From Sedimenticola sp. (GTDB taxonomy: Bacteria; Pseudomonadota; Gammaproteobacteria; Chromatiales; Chromatiaceae): a stretch of 55,045 nucleotides of DNA. The notes under the pieces were generated by a model. The model saw nothing but the letters and a program-made list of their open reading frames with translations. It searched no databases and was not told the origin of the DNA. The stretch's first letter is position 1, and every line of letters starts with the position of its first letter. The translations under genes and the position numbers were made by a program. Below are positions 30,475 through 39,997 of this stretch, in pieces. The stretch is taken from the NCBI GenBank assembly GCA_027026755.1, contig JALVNE010000005.1:1-55045 (forward strand), written 5' to 3'.

Positions 30475-32301
30475 ATGTGTGGAATCGTAGGCGCCATCAG
30501 CAGCCGTGACATCACCCCCATCCTCATGGAGGGGCTGCGGCGACTGGAGTACCGGGGCTATGACTCAGCGGGTATCGCCATTCGTGATGACAGCGGACGT
30601 CTGCAGCGCATCCGCTCCGTGGGCAAGGTGGCTTCCTTGCAGGAACGCCTGGATGCGGCACCCATCGCCGGCGAGCTGGGCATTGCCCATACCCGCTGGG
30701 CCACTCATGGCATGCCCGCCGAGCGTAACGCCCATCCCCACATGAGTGGGGAGCGGGTGGCCATCGTGCACAATGGCATCATAGAGAACCACGCCGAGCT
30801 GCGCGCTGAACTGGAAGCGGATGGCTACCAGTTTGTCTCCGAAACCGATACCGAGGTCATCGCCCATCTCCTCGCCCGGGAGCTGGACAAGAATCCCGAT
30901 CTGGCCGAGGCGTTCCGCAGGGTCATCTCCCGCCTGGTGGGCGCCTATGCCCTGGCGGCGGCCTGCCCGGACGACCCGGACCGCATCGTAGTGGCGCGCG
31001 CCGGCAGCCCCCTGGTCATCGGCGTGGGGGATGGTGAGCATTTCATTGCCTCGGATGTCTTCGCCCTGTTGCCCCAGACCCATGATTTCATCTTCCTGGA
31101 AGAAGGCGACTTGGCGGAGATCTACCGTGACCAGGTGAAGCTCTTCGACAAGGACGGCAATGCCGTGCAGCGGCCGGTGAAATCCTCCCGGCTCAACGCT
31201 GCGGCTGCCGACAAGGGCCCGTACCAGCATTACATGCTCAAGGAAATCTTTGAGCAGCCTGGCGTGGTGGCCGAAACCCTCGAGGGGCGTATCTACAAGG
31301 GACGGCTGCTGGAGGAAAGCTTCGGTTATGAAACCCGCGAACTGCTGGACCGCACCAGGCAGATCCACATCATTGCCTGCGGCACCAGTTACCATGCCGG
31401 CCTGGTGGCCCGTTACTGGTTCGAGGACATCGGCATTCCCTGCATGGTGGAAGTCGCCAGCGAGTACCGCTACCGCCGCGCCGTGGTGCCCGAGGGCTGT
31501 TTGTTCGTCACCATCTCCCAGTCCGGCGAAACCGCTGATACCCTGGCCGCCCTGCGCGGCGCGAAAGACAAGGGATATCTGGGCAGCCTGGTGGTGTGCA
31601 ATGTGCCGGAAAGCTCCCTGGTGCGCGAATCGGACGTGGCCCTCATGACCCGCGCCGGCACCGAAATCGGCGTGGCCTCCACCAAGGCCTTCACCACCCA
31701 GCTGGTGGCCCTGCGCCTGCTGGTGCTGGCCATGGCCAAGCGCATGGGGCACAGCGAGGATGCCCTGCGCGGCTATATCGACGAACTCCATTCTTTGCCC
31801 CGGCAGATGGAAGTGGCCCTGACGCTGAATGAATCCATCCAACAGATGGCCCAATCCTTCTCAGACAAGGAACATGCCCTGTTCCTCGGCCGCGGCCCCT
31901 TCTATCCCATTGCCATGGAAGGAGCGCTGAAACTCAAGGAAATCTCCTACATCCATGCCGAGGCCTACCCCGCGGGTGAGCTCAAGCACGGCCCCTTGGC
32001 TCTGGTGGACGAGAAGATGCCCGTGGTCTGCGCCCTGCCCAATGATCCGTTACTGGACAAGGTGCTTTCCAACCTGCAGGAAGTCCGCGCCCGGGGGGGT
32101 GAGCTGTTCCTGTTCAGCGACCAGGAAGTGAAGATCGAGCTGGACAAATACCAGTGCCTGACCCTGTCCGACATCCACCCCAGCACCTCGCCCATCGTCT
32201 ACACAGTGCCCCTGCAGCTGCTGGCCTACCATGTGGCGCTCATCAAGGGGACGGACGTGGATCAGCCGAGGAATCTGGCGAAATCCGTTACGGTGGAATA
32301 G
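30475..32301 (+). CDS. glmS: Glutamine:fructose-6-phosphate aminotransferase
   Basis: The 608-residue enzyme makes glucosamine-6-phosphate from fructose-6-phosphate and glutamine. Cys2 after the start Met (MCGIVGAIS) is the N-terminal glutaminase nucleophile, followed by the RRLEYRGYDSAG and HTRWATHG motifs. Two SIS domains occupy about 280-600 (CGTSYHAGL, SQSGETADTLAAL, GRGPFYPIAMEGALKLKEISY), and the C-terminus PRNLAKSVTVE is typical. No glmS ribozyme is expected or seen. Confidence 0.98.
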   Translation: MCGIVGAISSRDITPILMEGLRRLEYRGYDSAGIAIRDDSGRLQRIRSVGKVASLQERLDAAPIAGELGIAHTRWATHGMPAERNAHPHMSGERVAIVHNGIIENHAELRAELEADGYQFVSETDTEVIAHLLARELDKNPDLAEAFRRVISRLVGAYALAAACPDDPDRIVVARAGSPLVIGVGDGEHFIASDVFALLPQTHDFIFLEEGDLAEIYRDQVKLFDKDGNAVQRPVKSSRLNAAAADKGPYQHYMLKEIFEQPGVVAETLEGRIYKGRLLEESFGYETRELLDRTRQIHIIACGTSYHAGLVARYWFEDIGIPCMVEVASEYRYRRAVVPEGCLFVTISQSGETADTLAALRGAKDKGYLGSLVVCNVPESSLVRESDVALMTRAGTEIGVASTKAFTTQLVALRLLVLAMAKRMGHSEDALRGYIDELHSLPRQMEVALTLNESIQQMAQSFSDKEHALFLGRGPFYPIAMEGALKLKEISYIHAEAYPAGELKHGPLALVDEKMPVVCALPNDPLLDKVLSNLQEVRARGGELFLFSDQEVKIELDKYQCLTLSDIHPSTSPIVYTVPLQLLAYHVALIKGTDVDQPRNLAKSVTVE

Positions 32302-32333
32302 GGGTTCACTCAGGGTGTCGAAATATTGCGTTC

Positions 32334-33455
32334 TCAACACCCTGCCACGGGCATGATCTTTTCCAGAATCTCGGCCTCCAGTTCCTCCGGCAAGGGTTCC
32401 CGCAAAGGTGATCCCAGCAATTCTCCGGTGCTTGTCTGATCCAGTTCTTCCCTGGTCAGGTGCTGGCCCAGCCAGTCGCGCATGAAGGCTTTGGCGCAGC
32501 TTTGCATCTGTTTCAGATGTTCGGGCGCCAGATCCAGGATGTCCGCCAGCTCGGATTCCTTCACGCCATGTACGTCTGTGAGCACCAGGGCGTGCCGCCA
32601 CGCGGGGGGCAGCAGGGCAAGCGCCCGCTGAACCAGGATGGCGCGTTCCCGGGCGGCTTCCGCCTGTTCCGGGTCGTTGCTTTCCGGGTCGGGAATGATG
32701 TCTTCCATGCGGATAATCTCGTCCGGCTGGTAGAACTCGTACATTTCGGTATCTTCGTCATCGCTGATGTCCATGGCATCCGCCGGTGCGAGATCTTCCG
32801 TGGATACCCGGCGCTCGCGAATTTGATGAGCCTCTGTTTCTTCCTGGATGACCTGCAGGGCCATTCCCGTCAGCCAGGGCAGGATTTCCAGGTGTTGGGG
32901 CCTGGTGCCGAAGGCTTCGAGTCCCCGGGCAATGGCCGCATCCAGCACTTCATCCGCCCGGATATCACCGGGGGACAAGTCGCCCTGGGCCTGACGATAG
33001 GCGAGTTCCCGCCGGATAAAATGATAGAGTTCGGGCAGATGAGGCTTCACCAGATCAGCGTAGTTTTTGCGCTGTTCCTCGTCATTGCTGCTCCCGCTGA
33101 GCTGAGTGCGCAGTTGCGCGCGGCGCTTGGGGCGCTTCCACAAATGGTCGTTTCTTGCCAGATGCTTGAAGCGTTCGACCTGGCGGCGCAGCTCGGCAAA
33201 GGCCTGCCGTACCACGGCATTGCCATCGTCGGCCTCTTCCAGCGCAACCAGGGTCTTGCCTGGCAGATGCAGTTTCAGCCGCGCCCTGTACAGGGACTTC
33301 TTTCCGTGCCGTTCCACCGCGCCTTCCAGGCGCACGGCGTCGCTGTCGAAACTGCCCAGCACTTCCCTGAGGGTATCACTGCTCTCCCGGACGGTGTTTT
33401 TTATCAGTTTCTTTTCGCTGTTGTCGATTCTTCTGTATGAAAACCGGATGTTCAT
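32334..33455 (-). CDS. HPF/RaiA-like domain fused to sigma-70-like regions 2 and 4
   Basis: The 373-residue product has two unrelated halves. Residues 1 to about 100 read like a ribosome hibernation factor (IRFSYRRIDNSEKKLIKNTV start, then ARLKLHLPGKTLVALEEADD and AVVRQAFAELRRQVERFKH). Residues about 130-210 look like a sigma region 2-type helical bundle, then an acidic linker (about 225-270), and about 275-330 is a sigma region 4 helix-turn-helix (LALLPPAWRHALVLTDVHGV, then ESELADILDLAPEHLKQMQS). The start at 33455 has GGAG at a good distance. It is convergent with glmS and divergent from the modE operon. It may couple ribosome status to transcription, but this is inference; region 2 is weakly conserved and promoter activity is uncertain. 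Confidence 0.72.
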   Translation of the reverse strand: MNIRFSYRRIDNSEKKLIKNTVRESSDTLREVLGSFDSDAVRLEGAVERHGKKSLYRARLKLHLPGKTLVALEEADDGNAVVRQAFAELRRQVERFKHLARNDHLWKRPKRRAQLRTQLSGSSNDEEQRKNYADLVKPHLPELYHFIRRELAYRQAQGDLSPGDIRADEVLDAAIARGLEAFGTRPQHLEILPWLTGMALQVIQEETEAHQIRERRVSTEDLAPADAMDISDDEDTEMYEFYQPDEIIRMEDIIPDPESNDPEQAEAARERAILVQRALALLPPAWRHALVLTDVHGVKESELADILDLAPEHLKQMQSCAKAFMRDWLGQHLTREELDQTSTGELLGSPLREPLPEELEAEILEKIMPVAGC

Positions 33456-33574
33456 TCTGTACTCCAATATTGTGGATGCAATGGACATGAGGTTGTCAGG
33501 CCGCCAATTCAAGGAGAGGACAGGCGCGGAAGGAAAATGCCTGTGCTGAGGCCGGGAAAGGCAGACAGGCGATT

Positions 33575-33600
33575 GCGTTATGTTCTTCCATATATTACGC
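33575..33600. promoter_or_regulatory. Candidate ModE-type dyad upstream of modE
   Basis: GCGTTATGTTC (33575-33585) and ATATATTACGC (33590-33600) form a degenerate dyad resembling the CGTTATAT/ATATAACG arms of molybdate-responsive ModE boxes. Its place upstream of modEABC is suggestive; the symmetry is imperfect (7 of 11). Confidence 0.35.
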
Positions 33601-33635
33601 TATTCGTTCACACAAACTGCAAGGGTTCCCTGACG

Positions 33636-33977
33636 GTGGAAAACCGGTATCGCCTGCGGGGCAGGCTGTGGATAGAAGGGCCGGATGGCACCTTCCTGGG
33701 TTATGGGCGGGTGGTGCTGCTGGAGCGTATTCGCGAGCATGGCTCCATCAGCGCTGCGGCCCGATCCATGGAAATGTCCTACCGGCACGCCTGGCAGCTG
33801 GTGGATTCCATGAACCGCCAGAGCCGCCGTGCGGTGGTGGAAAAGAGCACGGGCGGCCGGGGCGGTGGCGGGGCCATTCTCACCGAGGCCGGCGAACAGG
33901 CCGTGACCGCCTTCTGGTCGGCCTATGCTGATTTCAGGGATTTTCTGGCCCAACGGGGCCGGCGGCTGGAGCTGTAA
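33636..33977 (+). CDS. modE: ModE-like single-domain transcriptional regulator
   Basis: The product is about 113 residues from a GTG start. It is the N-terminal winged-helix domain of ModE: RLWIEGPDGTFLGYGRVVLLERI, then the helix-turn-helix HGSISAAARSMEMSYRHAWQLVDSMN, and GGRGGGGAILTEAGEQA. The C-terminal molybdate-binding (TOBE/Mop) repeats are absent, so it probably does not sense molybdate directly unless another protein helps. The GTG at 33636 was chosen because the longer frame from 33537 would run over the putative operator. AAGGG lies about 10 bases upstream. modA follows after 1 base. Confidence 0.78.
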   Translation: MENRYRLRGRLWIEGPDGTFLGYGRVVLLERIREHGSISAAARSMEMSYRHAWQLVDSMNRQSRRAVVEKSTGGRGGGGAILTEAGEQAVTAFWSAYADFRDFLAQRGRRLEL

Positions 33978-33978
33978 C

Positions 33979-34719
33979 ATGAGGTCACTGCTGGCGCTTG
34001 CCCTGCTCCTGGTCTGTTGCGCACAGGCCGCGCGGGCGGATGGGATTCGCGTTGCCGTGGCCAGCAACTTTGCCGGGGCCGCGCGGCAGCTTGCCAGCCG
34101 CTTCGAGTCCCGTACCGGGCACGAGGTGAAACTTTCCTTCGGCTCCACCGGCAGGCAGTATGCCCAGATCCGAAATGGTGCGCCTTACCATGCCTGGCTT
34201 GCAGCGGACAGCCGCCGCCCGGCCTTGCTGGAGGCCGGGGGGCTGATTCAGCCCGGCAGCCGCTTCACCTATGCCCTGGGCAGGCTGGTGTTGTGGAGCC
34301 CCGATCCTGGGCTGGTGGACGAAGATGGCGATGTCCTGCGCACAGGCAGTTTTCGACACCTGGCCCTGGCCAATCCGCGTCTTGCCCCCTATGGCCTGGC
34401 GGCGCAGCAGCTTTTGCGGAAGCTGGGCCTGTGGGATGCGCTGCGCGGCCGCATGGTGCGCGGCGAGAATGTCGGCCAGGCTTTCCACTTCGTCAGCAGC
34501 GGCAACGCCGAGCTGGGCCTGGTGGCCGCTTCCCAGGTGCTGGGCGGGAACAGGCCATTGCAGGGTTCCTTGTGGATCCCACCGGCTCATCTTTATGAAC
34601 CCATAGAACAGCAGGCGGTGCTGCTACAGGACGACGCCGTGGCGCGGGGTTTCCTGCGCTTCGTTGCCAGCGACCAGGGTCGGGCCATCATCCGCGCCAA
34701 CGGCTACGAGCTGCCCTGA
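33979..34719 (+). CDS. modA: Molybdate ABC transporter substrate-binding protein
   Basis: The 246-residue periplasmic protein has a signal peptide (about 1-20, ending ARA) and the ModA pattern: [43 protein letters not shown] and [16 protein letters not shown]. It binds molybdate (or tungstate) and delivers it to ModBC. The ATG at 33979 follows the modE stop directly, and its stop overlaps the modB start. Confidence 0.93.
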   Translation: MRSLLALALLLVCCAQAARADGIRVAVASNFAGAARQLASRFESRTGHEVKLSFGSTGRQYAQIRNGAPYHAWLAADSRRPALLEAGGLIQPGSRFTYALGRLVLWSPDPGLVDEDGDVLRTGSFRHLALANPRLAPYGLAAQQLLRKLGLWDALRGRMVRGENVGQAFHFVSSGNAELGLVAASQVLGGNRPLQGSLWIPPAHLYEPIEQQAVLLQDDAVARGFLRFVASDQGRAIIRANGYELP

Positions 34720-35399
34720 TGTTTGCGGAACAGGACATACAGGCCCTGTGGCTGTCTCTGAAGCTGGCCGGTCTGACCACCTTCATCCTGCTGCTCCTGG
34801 GCACGCCCCTGGCCTGGTGGCTGGCACGCAGCCGCTGGCGTTACAAGTTTCTGCTGGAGGCCCTGGTGGCCCTGCCCCTGGTGCTGCCGCCCACGGTGCT
34901 GGGTTTCTACCTGCTGGTGGCCCTGGGCGCCAACGGCCCCATAGGCGGGCTGATGGAGGCCCTGGGCGGACGCTCCCTGGCGTTTACCTTCGCCGGGCTG
35001 GTGGTCGGTTCCGTGTTCTATTCCCTGCCTTTCGTGGTGCAGCCTTTGCAGAATGCCTTCCAGGCCATGGGACGGCGTCCCCTGGAAGTGGCGGCCACCC
35101 TGGGGGCCTCGCCCCTGGACCGGTTCTTCAGCGTGGCCCTGCCCCTGGCCCGGCCGGGAGTGCTCACCGCGGCGGTGCTGGGGTTTGCCCATACCCTGGG
35201 TGAGTTCGGCGTGGTACTCATGATCGGTGGCAACATCCCTGGCAGCACCCAGGTGATCTCCATAGCCATCTACGATCATGTGGAGGCCATGGAATATGGC
35301 AAGGCCCACTGGATATCGGGTGGTCTGCTGCTGTTCTCCTTCCTGTTGCTGCTGGCCGTGTACGGACTGAACCGGCGCTTTGCCGTGGCGCGGTCATGA
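34719..35399 (+). CDS. modB: Molybdate ABC transporter permease
   Basis: The 226-residue membrane protein has about five or six transmembrane helices. The EAA loop contacting the ATPase is visible as [27 protein letters not shown], and [19 protein letters not shown] is typical of ModB. It overlaps modA (TGATG) and modC (ATGA), so the three transporter parts are coupled. Confidence 0.95.
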   Translation: MFAEQDIQALWLSLKLAGLTTFILLLLGTPLAWWLARSRWRYKFLLEALVALPLVLPPTVLGFYLLVALGANGPIGGLMEALGGRSLAFTFAGLVVGSVFYSLPFVVQPLQNAFQAMGRRPLEVAATLGASPLDRFFSVALPLARPGVLTAAVLGFAHTLGEFGVVLMIGGNIPGSTQVISIAIYDHVEAMEYGKAHWISGGLLLFSFLLLLAVYGLNRRFAVARS

Positions 35400-36460
35400 C
35401 GGTCGAAGGGCGCTTTTTTCTGCGGCGCGGGGACTTTACCCTGGATGTGGATTTCCGCCTGCCGGCGCGGGGCATCACCGCCCTGTTCGGCCCGTCTGGC
35501 TGCGGCAAGACCACCCTGCTGCGGGCCATTGCCGGTCTGGAGCCCCAGGCCCGGGGCCATCTGAAGGTGGGCCAGGCGTTGTGGCAGGATGAGCAGGTCT
35601 TTCTGCCCACCCATCGTCGTTCCCTGGGCTATGTGTTTCAGGAACCCAGTCTGTTTGCCCACCTGGACGTGCGGGGCAATATCGAATACGGCCTGCGCCG
35701 CCTGCCAAAGCATGCCCGCCGGCAATCCCTGGACAGGGCAGTGGAGCTGCTGGGCCTGGAAAGCCTGCTGCCCAGGAAGCCTCATCAGCTGTCCGGCGGC
35801 GAGAGCCAGCGGGTGGCCATTGCCCGGGCCCTGGCGGTGAATCCGGCTCTGCTGCTGCTGGACGAGCCCCTGGCGGCCCTGGACGAAGGGCGCAAGGCGG
35901 AGATCCTGCCCTGGCTGGAATCTTTGCACCGGGAGCTGGCCATTCCCGTGCTTTACGTGAGCCATGCCCGTGACGAGGTGGCGCGGCTGGCTGATCATCT
36001 GCTGTTGCTGGAGGCGGGGCGGTTGCGGGCCGCAGGTGCGGTGGACGAGCTGTTCGCCCGCCTGGATCTGCCCCTGGCCCATCGCCCGGATGCCGAAACC
36101 ATCATCGACACCCGGGTGGCGGGGCATGATGCCGAATATGAACTGAGCTGGCTGGACTTTTCCGGGGGGCGTTTCATTCTCGCCCGCAATCATCTGCCCA
36201 AAGGCACCAGGGTGCGCCTGCAGGTGAAGGCCAACGACGTGAGCATCACCCTGACCCGCCAGCAGGGCACCAGCATCCTGAACATCTTTCCCGCTGTCGT
36301 GGATGCCCTGGCCGAGGATGACAGGGCCAAGGTCATGGTACGCCTGATGCTGGGGGACCAGCCCCTGCTGTGCCGCATCACCCGCAAGTCGGCGGCAGAT
36401 CTGGCCCTGGCCCCGGGCAAGGCGGTGTTCGCCCAGGTCAAGAGCGTGGCTCTCCTGTGA
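35396..36460 (+). CDS. modC: Molybdate ABC transporter ATP-binding protein
   Basis: The 354-residue ATPase has Walker [10 protein letters not shown] (32-40), signature [15 protein letters not shown], Walker [13 protein letters not shown], and a C-terminal TOBE/Mop-type domain (about 290-354) containing [18 protein letters not shown], which in this family can bind molybdate and mediate trans-inhibition. That could provide the molybdate sensing missing from the short ModE. It ends the modEABC operon. Confidence 0.95.
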   Translation: MTVEGRFFLRRGDFTLDVDFRLPARGITALFGPSGCGKTTLLRAIAGLEPQARGHLKVGQALWQDEQVFLPTHRRSLGYVFQEPSLFAHLDVRGNIEYGLRRLPKHARRQSLDRAVELLGLESLLPRKPHQLSGGESQRVAIARALAVNPALLLLDEPLAALDEGRKAEILPWLESLHRELAIPVLYVSHARDEVARLADHLLLLEAGRLRAAGAVDELFARLDLPLAHRPDAETIIDTRVAGHDAEYELSWLDFSGGRFILARNHLPKGTRVRLQVKANDVSITLTRQQGTSILNIFPAVVDALAEDDRAKVMVRLMLGDQPLLCRITRKSAADLALAPGKAVFAQVKSVALL

Positions 36461-36511
36461 CCGGATGCCAAGGGTGGAGAATGCAGAAAAACATGATATT
36501 CTGATGCGTTT

Positions 36512-36532
36512 CCCGGAGGCTGTCGCTCCGGG
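36512..36532 (+). terminator. Hairpin between modC and yaaA
   Basis: CCCGGAG (36512-36518) and CTCCGGG (36526-36532) form a 7-base perfect stem with a 7-base loop. There is no T tract, so it may be a weak terminator for modEABC or part of the yaaA leader. Confidence 0.35.
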
Positions 36533-36569
36533 TTGTGCCTGTCACTGAGTTTCGGGAGAGCCGCAAGCC

Positions 36570-37343
36570 ATGATCATCACCCTTTCACCCTCCAAGGGCC
36601 AGGATTTCGAAACCCCGGTGGCGCTGGACGATGCCACGGTGCCAGCCATGCTGGATGATTCCATGACGCTCATCGAGGAACTGCGCAAATACAACGCAGA
36701 CCAGGTGAGGGAACTCATGGAGGTGAGCGAAAACATCGCGCGGCTCAACGTGGATCGTTACAAGGCCTTTTCCCTGCCCTTCACCCCGCGGAATGCCAAG
36801 CCCGCCCTCTTTGCCTTCAAGGGTGACGTGTACCGGGGCATTCCCGTGGAGGAATATGACCCGGAGGACCTGGATTTCGCCCAGCGGCATCTGCGCATCC
36901 TGTCGGGCCTGTACGGCTGCCTGCGGCCCCTGGATCTCATCCAGCCCTACCGCCTGGAGATGAAGACCAAGCTGAGAAATCCCCGGGGTGACAATCTGTA
37001 CCAGTTCTGGGGCGACCGCCTGACCCTGTGTATCAATGAGGAACTCAAGAAACAGCAGGAGCCAACCCTGGTGAACCTGGCTTCCAACGAGTATTTCAAG
37101 GCAGTGAAGCCAAAACTGCTGGAGGGCCGCCTGCTGAATATCGCTTTCAAGGAAGAGAAGAACGGCAAGGCGCGCGTCATTGCCGTGTTCGCCAAACGCG
37201 CCCGGGGCATGATGGCGGATTACATCATCCGCAACCGTATAGAAGCCTCCGAGGATATCAAGGGGTTCGACATGGAGGGCTATCGCTATTCCGAGGCGGA
37301 TTCGGATGACAGGCAATGGGTGTTCCGGCGGCCCCAGCCATGA
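36570..37343 (+). CDS. yaaA: Peroxide stress protein YaaA
   Basis: The 257-residue cytoplasmic protein matches the YaaA/DUF328 (UPF0246) family along its length: IITLSPSKGQDF start, AFKGDVYRGIPVEEYD, LRILSGLYGCLRPLDLIQPYRLEMKTKL, NLASNEYFKAV and the C-terminal ARGMMADYIIRNRIE. E. coli YaaA lowers free iron and protects DNA and protein under peroxide, and its structure binds DNA. Its position next to feoABC fits an iron and peroxide link. I see no OxyR box directly upstream. Confidence 0.95.
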   Translation: MIITLSPSKGQDFETPVALDDATVPAMLDDSMTLIEELRKYNADQVRELMEVSENIARLNVDRYKAFSLPFTPRNAKPALFAFKGDVYRGIPVEEYDPEDLDFAQRHLRILSGLYGCLRPLDLIQPYRLEMKTKLRNPRGDNLYQFWGDRLTLCINEELKKQQEPTLVNLASNEYFKAVKPKLLEGRLLNIAFKEEKNGKARVIAVFAKRARGMMADYIIRNRIEASEDIKGFDMEGYRYSEADSDDRQWVFRRPQP

Positions 37344-37373
37344 AACATGGATGCAATCCCCGGAGTTTTGTGC

Positions 37374-37392
37374 AATAATGAGAATTGTTCGC
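37374..37392 (+). promoter_or_regulatory. Candidate Fur box upstream of feoA
   Basis: AATAATGAGAATTGTTCGC matches much of the 19-base Fur consensus (GATAATGATAATCATTATC) and lies 17 bases before feoA. Fur repression of feo by Fe(II) is well established in Gammaproteobacteria; the site itself is inferred. Confidence 0.6.
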
Positions 37393-37409
37393 ATTAAAAG
37401 CCATACGCC

Positions 37410-37640
37410 ATGACCCATCAGACACTGTCTCAGGTTCCCCCCGGCCACCGGGTGCGCCTGGTTTCCATAGAAGGAGACCGGCTGCTCGCGCGTCGCCTGC
37501 TTGCCCTGGGATTGAGCGTGGGGAATGAAGTGGAAGTGCTGCACCGCCGCAAGGGCGACGTGGTGGTGGGCCGCGGCGGCAACCGCCTGGCCCTGGGGCA
37601 TGACATTGCCGACCGCCTGGTGATCCAGGAGCTTTCCTGA
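37410..37640 (+). CDS. feoA: Ferrous iron transport protein A
   Basis: The 76-residue SH3-fold protein has the FeoA pattern (VRLVSIEGDRLLARRLLALGLSVGNEVEVLHRR and GGNRLALGHDIADRLVI). It is thought to bind FeoB and regulate or assemble the transporter. It sits just downstream of the candidate Fur box and overlaps feoB by 1 base (TGATG). Confidence 0.93.
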   Translation: MTHQTLSQVPPGHRVRLVSIEGDRLLARRLLALGLSVGNEVEVLHRRKGDVVVGRGGNRLALGHDIADRLVIQELS

Positions 37641-39997
37641 TGGGACGCGCCTGCTGTGACAAGGCCGTGCCCTTGCGCGGCGATTTCTCCCTGACCATCG
37701 CCATTGCCGGCAATCCCAATTGCGGCAAGTCCGCCCTGTTCAATACCTTCACCGGCATCCGCCAGACCACGGGCAACTGGCCCGGGGTCACCGTGGACCG
37801 CAAGGAAGGCCAGTTCGACCTGGAGCAGTACAAGGTCAGGATCATCGACCTGCCGGGCATCTACAGCCTGGATGCGTCCTCTATCGACGAGGAGATCACC
37901 AGGGACTACCTCCTGTCCCGGGAGGCGGACCTCATCATCAACGTGGTGGATGCCTCCAACCTGGAGCGCAACCTGTACTTCACCGTGCAGCTCCTGGAAA
38001 TGGGCGTGCCCATGGTCATCGCCCTCAACATGATGGACGTGGCGCGCAAGCGGGGCATAGCCATCGACGTGGACAAGCTGACCGGGGAGCTGGGCTGCCC
38101 GGTGGTGCCCGTGGTGGCCACCACGGGTGAAGGCACCGCCGAACTCAAGGCGCGCATGCTGGCCGTGGCCACGGGGGCCGAATGCGGGGGCTTCGCCCTG
38201 GCCAACGACGAGGTGGTGGAGCAGGCCGTGGCCGAGCTGGAAACCCATCTTGGCGATGAGAACCCCGCCAACCGCCACTGGCTGGCCCTGAAGATGCTCG
38301 AATCCGATGAGCATATTCCCCCCAATGCCGGCGAGGCCCTGTGTGAGTTGGTGAGCCACTGGCGCAAGGCCATCGAGGATCGCAGCGGCGAGGAAGCGGA
38401 CATCCATATCAGCGACAGCCGCTTCAGCCACGCCCATGCCCTGGCGCAGACCGTGGTGAAGGAACGGGGCCGGCTGGGGCGCACCCTGTCCGACCGCATC
38501 GATTCCGTGGTGCTGAGCCGCTGGCTGGGGGTGCCGATATTCCTGTTCATGATGTATCTCATGTTCATGTTCACCATCAATATCGGCGGCGCTTTCGTGG
38601 ATTTCTTCGATGGCGTGGCGGGGGCTTTCTTCGTGGATGGGCTGGGTGAGCTGTTGAGTGCTGCCGGCGCGCCGGACTGGTTGCGGGTGCTGCTCGCGGA
38701 CGGTGTCGGCGGCGGCCTGCAGGTGGTGGCCACCTTCATTCCCATCATCTCCGGCCTGTACCTGTTCCTGTCTGCCCTGGAGGATTCGGGCTACATGGCC
38801 CGGGCGGCTTTCGTCATGGACCGCTTCATGCGCAGCATCGGCCTGCCGGGCAAGGCCTTCGTGCCGCTGATCGTGGGCTTTGGCTGCAACGTGCCGGCCA
38901 TCATGGCCACCCGCACCCTGGAGAACATCCGCGAGCGCAAGCTCACCATACTCATGAATCCCTTCATGTCCTGCGGCGCGCGCCTGCCGGTGTATGTGCT
39001 CTTTGCCGCGGCCTTCTTTCCCGACAATGGTCAGAACCTGGTGTTCAGCCTGTACCTCATCGGCATCCTGGTGGCGGTGTTCACAGGGCTGATCATGAAA
39101 AAAACCCTGCTGCGGGGTGAGAGCGCGGGCTTCATGATGGAGCTGCCCCCCTATCACCTGCCCACCCTCAAAGGGGTGCTGCTGCGCACCTGGGACCGGG
39201 TGAAGCTGTTCATCCGCGAGGCTGGCAAGATCATCGTGGTCATGGTGCTGGTGCTGAATGTGCTCAATTCCATCGGCACGGACGGCTCCTTTGGCAACGA
39301 GGATTCCGACAAGTCCGTGCTCAGCGTCACGGCCCAGGCCCTGACCCCGGCCTTTGCACCCATGGGCATACACCAGGACAACTGGCCTGCCGTGGTGGGC
39401 ATCATGTCCGGCGTGCTGGCCAAGGAAGTGGTGGTGGGCACCCTGGACACCCTGTACACCCGTCTGGCGGAGCAGACTTCCGGCGCCCCGGCTGAAGAAC
39501 AGGCCTTTGATCTTTGGCAGGCACTCGAAGACGCCGCGGCTACGGTGCCGGAAAACCTTTCCGGCCTGGGCGAGCTGCTCACGGATCCCCTGGGTCTGGG
39601 GGCTGCCGATATCGAGGATATCTCGGAAGTGGCGGCGGAACAGGAGGTGCACATGGATGTGTTTGGCGCCATGGCAGCGCGTTTCGACGGCCAGGTCGGC
39701 GCCTTTGCCTACCTGCTGTTCGTGCTGCTCTATTTCCCCTGCGTGGCCACCATCGGCGCCATCAAGCGCGAGGCAGGCGGTCCCTGGGCGGCTTTCGTGG
39801 CCTTCTGGACCACCAGCGTGGCCTATGTGACGGCCAGCATCTGGTACCAGTCCGCCACCTGGAGCCAGCACCCGGGCGCATCCGCCCTGGCCATTGGGCT
39901 GCTGCTGGGCTACATCCTGCTCATCATCCTGGGCCTCAAGCGCTGGGTGAGCCATGAAAAGCCGGCACTGGTAACGCCGGCCGTGGAGCGCGGCTGA
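37640..39997 (+). CDS. feoB: Ferrous iron transporter FeoB
   Basis: The 785-residue protein has an N-terminal G domain (GNPNCGKS at 24-31, TTGNWPGVTV switch, DLPGIYSL at 70-77, LNMMD G4) and a polytopic membrane core with two Gate motifs (GFGCNVPAIMATR, SCGARLPVYVLF). It imports Fe(II) through the inner membrane. The N-terminus starts with a Cys pair and a basic segment, as in many gammaproteobacterial FeoB. It overlaps feoA and feoC by 1 base each. Confidence 0.97.
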   Translation: MGRACCDKAVPLRGDFSLTIAIAGNPNCGKSALFNTFTGIRQTTGNWPGVTVDRKEGQFDLEQYKVRIIDLPGIYSLDASSIDEEITRDYLLSREADLIINVVDASNLERNLYFTVQLLEMGVPMVIALNMMDVARKRGIAIDVDKLTGELGCPVVPVVATTGEGTAELKARMLAVATGAECGGFALANDEVVEQAVAELETHLGDENPANRHWLALKMLESDEHIPPNAGEALCELVSHWRKAIEDRSGEEADIHISDSRFSHAHALAQTVVKERGRLGRTLSDRIDSVVLSRWLGVPIFLFMMYLMFMFTINIGGAFVDFFDGVAGAFFVDGLGELLSAAGAPDWLRVLLADGVGGGLQVVATFIPIISGLYLFLSALEDSGYMARAAFVMDRFMRSIGLPGKAFVPLIVGFGCNVPAIMATRTLENIRERKLTILMNPFMSCGARLPVYVLFAAAFFPDNGQNLVFSLYLIGILVAVFTGLIMKKTLLRGESAGFMMELPPYHLPTLKGVLLRTWDRVKLFIREAGKIIVVMVLVLNVLNSIGTDGSFGNEDSDKSVLSVTAQALTPAFAPMGIHQDNWPAVVGIMSGVLAKEVVVGTLDTLYTRLAEQTSGAPAEEQAFDLWQALEDAAATVPENLSGLGELLTDPLGLGAADIEDISEVAAEQEVHMDVFGAMAARFDGQVGAFAYLLFVLLYFPCVATIGAIKREAGGPWAAFVAFWTTSVAYVTASIWYQSATWSQHPGASALAIGLLLGYILLIILGLKRWVSHEKPALVTPAVERG

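Noticed and set aside
32312..32343. AGGGTGT/ACACCCT hairpin between glmS and the HPF-sigma gene as a bidirectional terminator
   Set aside because: The stem is only 7 bases with an 18-base loop, overlaps coding sequence and has no T tract.
37430..39955. An 841-codon minus-strand frame across feoB
   Set aside because: FeoB on the plus strand is unambiguous by motifs and operon; the antisense frame is His/Gln/Gly-rich with no domains.
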